DNA from: Tannerella sp.
Lineage (GTDB): Bacteria > Bacteroidota > Bacteroidia > Bacteroidales > Tannerellaceae
Direction: 5' to 3'
NCBI GenBank assembly: GCA_031263835.1
Contig: JAISEZ010000219.1
Location: forward strand, 1-7,130
DNA length: 7,130 nt
Part shown: in pieces, positions 6,719 to 7,130 of the stretch
Position numbering within the stretch: the first letter of the stretch is position 1
How the letters are laid out: each line of letters begins with the position of its first letter
Made by a program: the position numbers and the translations under genes
Notes under the pieces: model-generated
The model's database searches: none
What the model saw: the letters and a program-made list of their open reading frames with translations, nothing else
Told to the model about the DNA's origin: nothing

Positions 6719-6890
6719 TAAATTATCAACACAGAGACACAGAGGACACGGAGATTGGCTGTTCTGCGGAACGAAGTTCCTTCTCTGTGGCCTCCGTGTA
6801 CCTCCTATTCCTGCACAGAGGTCACAAAGAAAATACGGCGTTCCGCCGTGTAAATCTCTGTGTTCTCTGTGTCTCTGTGTTGATAATTTA
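6719..6890. repeat. Complete palindromic repeat element with 36-bp inverted arms
   Basis: The left arm (6719-6754, beginning TAAATTATCAACACAGAGAC) and the right arm (6855-6890) are inverted repeats matching at 34 of 36 positions. The interior is also symmetric. A small hairpin GGAAC-GAA-GTTCC (6768-6780) and another ACGGC-GTTCC-GCCGT (6835-6849) flank a third stem, TTCTCTGTGGCCTC (6781-6794) with 6818-6831 (12 of 14 pairing). Size (172 bp), arm length and lack of a gene suggest a MITE-like or REP-like non-autonomous element. Both strands have open frames reading STQRHR...LCVDN; these are by-products of the repeat and a known source of false gene calls. No convincing target duplication is visible, although the ends carry TA. 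Confidence 0.85.
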
Positions 6891-6949
6891 TGGCTCATGC
6901 GCAAAAGTCCGTGGATGAACCAGCACCGTGGCTATCCAAATATTAAACT

Positions 6950-7130
6950 ACGTCAGTTCGACCTAAGAAATCCTTTTCAGTGCAGTCATATCAACGATGT
7001 CGAGATTGAGTGAGGGTTTTTTGGGCAGGAAATTACAGGCAATAAGAGCAGCAACCGCATTGCAGATAAAGTTTGCGAAACTGCGATGTCGGGTGTGTTC
7101 GATTTGACAGATGTTTTTCAGTTCGCCGTT
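6950..7130 (-). mobile_element. Right-hand end of an IS982-family insertion sequence (partial)
   Basis: The transposase reading frame runs off the right edge of the window, and its stop codon lies close to a probable element end. I place the outer end tentatively at 6950, where the plus strand reads ACGTCAGTTCGACC, because IS982 inverted repeats usually begin with AC and lie next to the transposase stop. The other terminal repeat is outside the window, so the boundary cannot be confirmed here. Confidence 0.6.
6963..7130 (-). CDS. IS982-like transposase, C-terminal fragment (cut by window edge)
   Basis: The last 55 codons and a TAG stop (6965-6963) on the minus strand, open to the window edge. 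The peptide contains [18 protein letters not shown], then [19 protein letters not shown] recognise this as the conserved C-terminal region of IS982-family (DDE) transposases, where QIEHTRHRS and a hydrophobic LIAY-like helix followed by KKPSL are characteristic. These enzymes move the insertion sequence by cutting at its terminal inverted repeats. Whether the gene is intact upstream cannot be seen. It points towards folE and ends about 72 bp from the palindromic element. The assignment is from memory of the family, not a search. Confidence 0.75.
   Translation of the reverse strand, partial: NGELKNICQIEHTRHRSFANFICNAVAALIACNFLPKKPSLNLDIVDMTALKRIS

Noticed and set aside
6677..7013. Two small proteins on opposite strands containing STQRHR and LCVDN
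   Set aside because: Both are translations of the inverted arms at 6719-6754 and 6855-6890. The same peptide from both strands shows it arises from the palindrome, not from selection on protein.

Overview
The window looks like a piece of a Bacteroidales (Bacteroidota) chromosome with moderately GC-rich genes. Four things point there. The gene order DUF1599 - DoxX/BT_3928-like - tpiA - SPOR - folE is a block I know from Bacteroides and relatives. Shine-Dalgarno sites are nearly absent. There is a good Bacteroidota-type promoter (TTG, 18 bases, TACCTTTG). The intergenic DNA carries 'cacagagacacagag' palindromes and AATTCAT / TTGAATTT tandem repeats of a kind common in this order. I cannot name the genus; a Tannerellaceae/Dysgonomonadaceae-like organism would fit but is a guess.

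Layout. 1-165: right part of a repeat element cut by the window edge, with a nested 17-bp inverted repeat and a 7-bp tandem tail. 185-222: intrinsic terminator on the minus strand. 255-824 (minus): DUF6580 family membrane protein, read from a promoter near 905-933. 825-1281: divergent, AT-rich intergenic region holding promoters only. 1282-2805 (plus): secreted M23 zinc endopeptidase with three LysM modules. 2844-2875: four tandem octamers ending 2 bp before the next start codon. 2878-6585 (plus): compact five-gene run coding a doubled DUF1599 protein, a DoxX/thioredoxin-like membrane protein, triosephosphate isomerase, a secreted SPOR-domain protein and GTP cyclohydrolase I. 6586-6718: spacer with a weak hairpin. 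6719-6890: complete palindromic repeat element with 36-bp arms. 6963-7130 (minus): C-terminal end of an IS982-like transposase, cut by the window edge.

How the genes fit together. The plus-strand run mixes a glycolytic enzyme (TpiA), the first enzyme of folate/pterin synthesis (FolE), a putative nucleotide-related protein (DUF1599) and envelope proteins (DoxX-like, SPOR and, just upstream, M23-LysM). Gaps of -23, 8, 6 and 15 bp argue for one transcript. M23-LysM and SPOR both concern peptidoglycan: the first is built to cut it, the second to bind it. Why they travel with tpiA and folE is not evident from the sequence.

I see no clear new defence, toxin or biosynthetic system here. The least ordinary parts are the two related palindromic elements flanking the gene block (the right one with several nested symmetric stems), paired cysteines in every LysM module of the M23 protein, the internal duplication of the DUF1599 protein, and the DoxX-thioredoxin-like fusion that keeps CGCFG but has no CxxC in its thioredoxin-like part.
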